Shown one piece after another: positions 28,029 to 28,882 of a DNA stretch of 28,882 nt; position 1 is the stretch's first letter, and every line of letters begins with the position of its first letter. Source of the DNA: a virus. Made by a program: the position numbers and the translations under genes. The DNA lies in the IMG/VR virus record IMGVR_UViG_3300033148_004555, positions 1 through 28,882 of that record. One strand, given 5' to 3'. A model generated the notes under the pieces. That model ran no database searches, was not told the DNA's origin, and saw only the letters and a list, made by a program, of their open reading frames with translations.

Positions 28029-28882
28029 ATGCCTGAAATTAGCACAGAAATATTTAACGGTGGTATCAATAATGTAATTGATTCTCACTTACTTCAGCCA
28101 AACTTTGCAAAAGATTTACGAAATTGTAAAATTCAGAATGGCTCTATCTCTAGTGCTAATTCTCCAGTTGCTTTAGATATTCCTGATCCGGGATTGATAT
28201 ATCAAACAGGAACTAGATCTGTAATCAAGTATGGCGGTGTGTTTTATTGGTCAGATAATATCACAGGGGAGTTAGATTCTAGTCTTGGCTACCTTGGAAT
28301 AGATAGTCCTACGAATAAAGCAACGGCATCACAAGGAGTGCCCGGAGGAAGATTCCCTACTGATTCTTCTTATAAATGGTTTTATACTTGGGTTACTGCA
28401 GATGGTTTTAGAAGTGCCCCATTCTCTACTACAGATGTTACTGAATTTACAGTAACAGGTGATGACTTGGGGACGATTGTTCTAACTGGCTTTGATGCTA
28501 ACATACCTGATTATGCCGCTGATTTAGAAGTGTGGCGTACGGTAGATGGTGGATCTGTGTATTATCTTTCAGGGACTCTTGATCGCTGGGCTAATAATGG
28601 TGACTTTGAGTATATAGATGATACTCCTGATCAGGATATACTTCTTAATGAGCAATATAATTTAGCCTCTGCTGCAGGTAAGCCTGAGTCTGGGAGATAC
28701 TTAACAGAAAGAAATAGCGTATTCTACCTTGCTGTAGATGATAAGGTCTTCTTCTCTGAGCCTGCCAACCCCCATCAGTACGGCGCCTTAAGCTTCGTTA
28801 CATTTGATGATACAGTTACTGGGACTATATCCACTGAGACTTTTACCATGGTCTTCACTAGGAATAGAGCCTATAAGATAAC
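28029..28882 (+). CDS. Tail hub/nozzle-like protein (5' part)
   Basis: The frame is open from ATG 28029 (GGTTAAGG upstream) to the window edge, at least 284 residues. It starts PEISTEIFNGGINNVIDSHL and LLQPNFAKDLRNCKIQNGSI, the usual beginning of podoviral tail hub proteins of the P22 gp10 kind (G G.N.. D...L....A.....C.I.NG.I). Beta-sandwich segments follow (WVTADGFRSAPFSTTDVTEF, VYYLSGTLDRW) and FSEPANPHQYG, another common feature. It probably extends the tail channel below the connector. The C-terminus is outside the window. Confidence 0.55.
   Translation, partial: MPEISTEIFNGGINNVIDSHLLQPNFAKDLRNCKIQNGSISSANSPVALDIPDPGLIYQTGTRSVIKYGGVFYWSDNITGELDSSLGYLGIDSPTNKATASQGVPGGRFPTDSSYKWFYTWVTADGFRSAPFSTTDVTEFTVTGDDLGTIVLTGFDANIPDYAADLEVWRTVDGGSVYYLSGTLDRWANNGDFEYIDDTPDQDILLNEQYNLASAAGKPESGRYLTERNSVFYLAVDDKVFFSEPANPHQYGALSFVTFDDTVTGTISTETFTMVFTRNRAYKI

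Noticed and set aside
1-28882. Diversity-generating retroelement serving the fibre genes
   Set aside because: Several adhesins are present, but no reverse transcriptase and no template/variable repeat pair was seen.
1-28882. tRNA genes, CRISPR arrays, integrase and attachment sites
   Set aside because: No cloverleaf-like segments, no regularly spaced repeats and no integrase motifs were found by reading both strands.

Overview
This window is part of a double-stranded DNA tailed phage genome, probably with a short tail (podovirus-like). The evidence is a gene set of large terminase subunit, portal, acidic scaffold, N4-gp56-type coat, connector and receptor-binding proteins, plus a T7-gp4-like primase-helicase and a RuvC-like resolvase. 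It is AT-rich by eye, densely packed with ATGA/GTGA stop-start overlaps, and encodes a small lipoprotein with a clear lipobox, so a Gram-negative (perhaps aquatic gammaproteobacterial) host is likely. The host cannot be named from the sequence. No integrase, tRNA, CRISPR array, reverse transcriptase or insertion sequence was seen.

Layout. (1) 1-6327, plus strand: replication and early region. It holds the end of a replication protein, primase-helicase, a PP-loop (PAPS-reductase-like) protein, RuvC-like resolvase and a run of very small genes, many with zinc-ribbon cysteine pairs. The region ends at a bidirectional terminator. (2) 6448-7727, minus strand: a block of five small genes, three of them under 60 codons, with an internal terminator and a 26-bp tandem duplication over a start codon. 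(3) 7892-11313, plus strand: control region with two orphan HigA/XRE-type helix-turn-helix proteins, a free-standing tail-collar-like mini-protein, small hypothetical genes and a 386-bp noncoding stretch carrying operator-like repeats. (4) 11627-18868, minus strand: small and large terminase, a zinc-binding protein, virion accessory proteins (one with PKD-like and BspA/DUF285 repeats), a long fibre, then a parvovirus-type phospholipase A2-like protein, a HeH-like protein and a lipoprotein. (5) 18990-28882, plus strand: portal, scaffold, coat, a putative decoration protein, connector, three fibre/spike proteins and the start of a tail-hub-like gene cut by the window end.

How it works together. 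Two late units diverge from about position 18940, where an 8-bp-arm inverted repeat overlaps -10 elements on both strands. The leftward unit packages DNA and adds adhesins; the rightward unit builds the capsid and tail. The small-gene regions look assembled from cassettes: the same ribosome-binding-site/start sequences recur at several gene junctions. Two related gene ends at 3.6 and 4.1 kb share an unusual -1 frame break at the same place.
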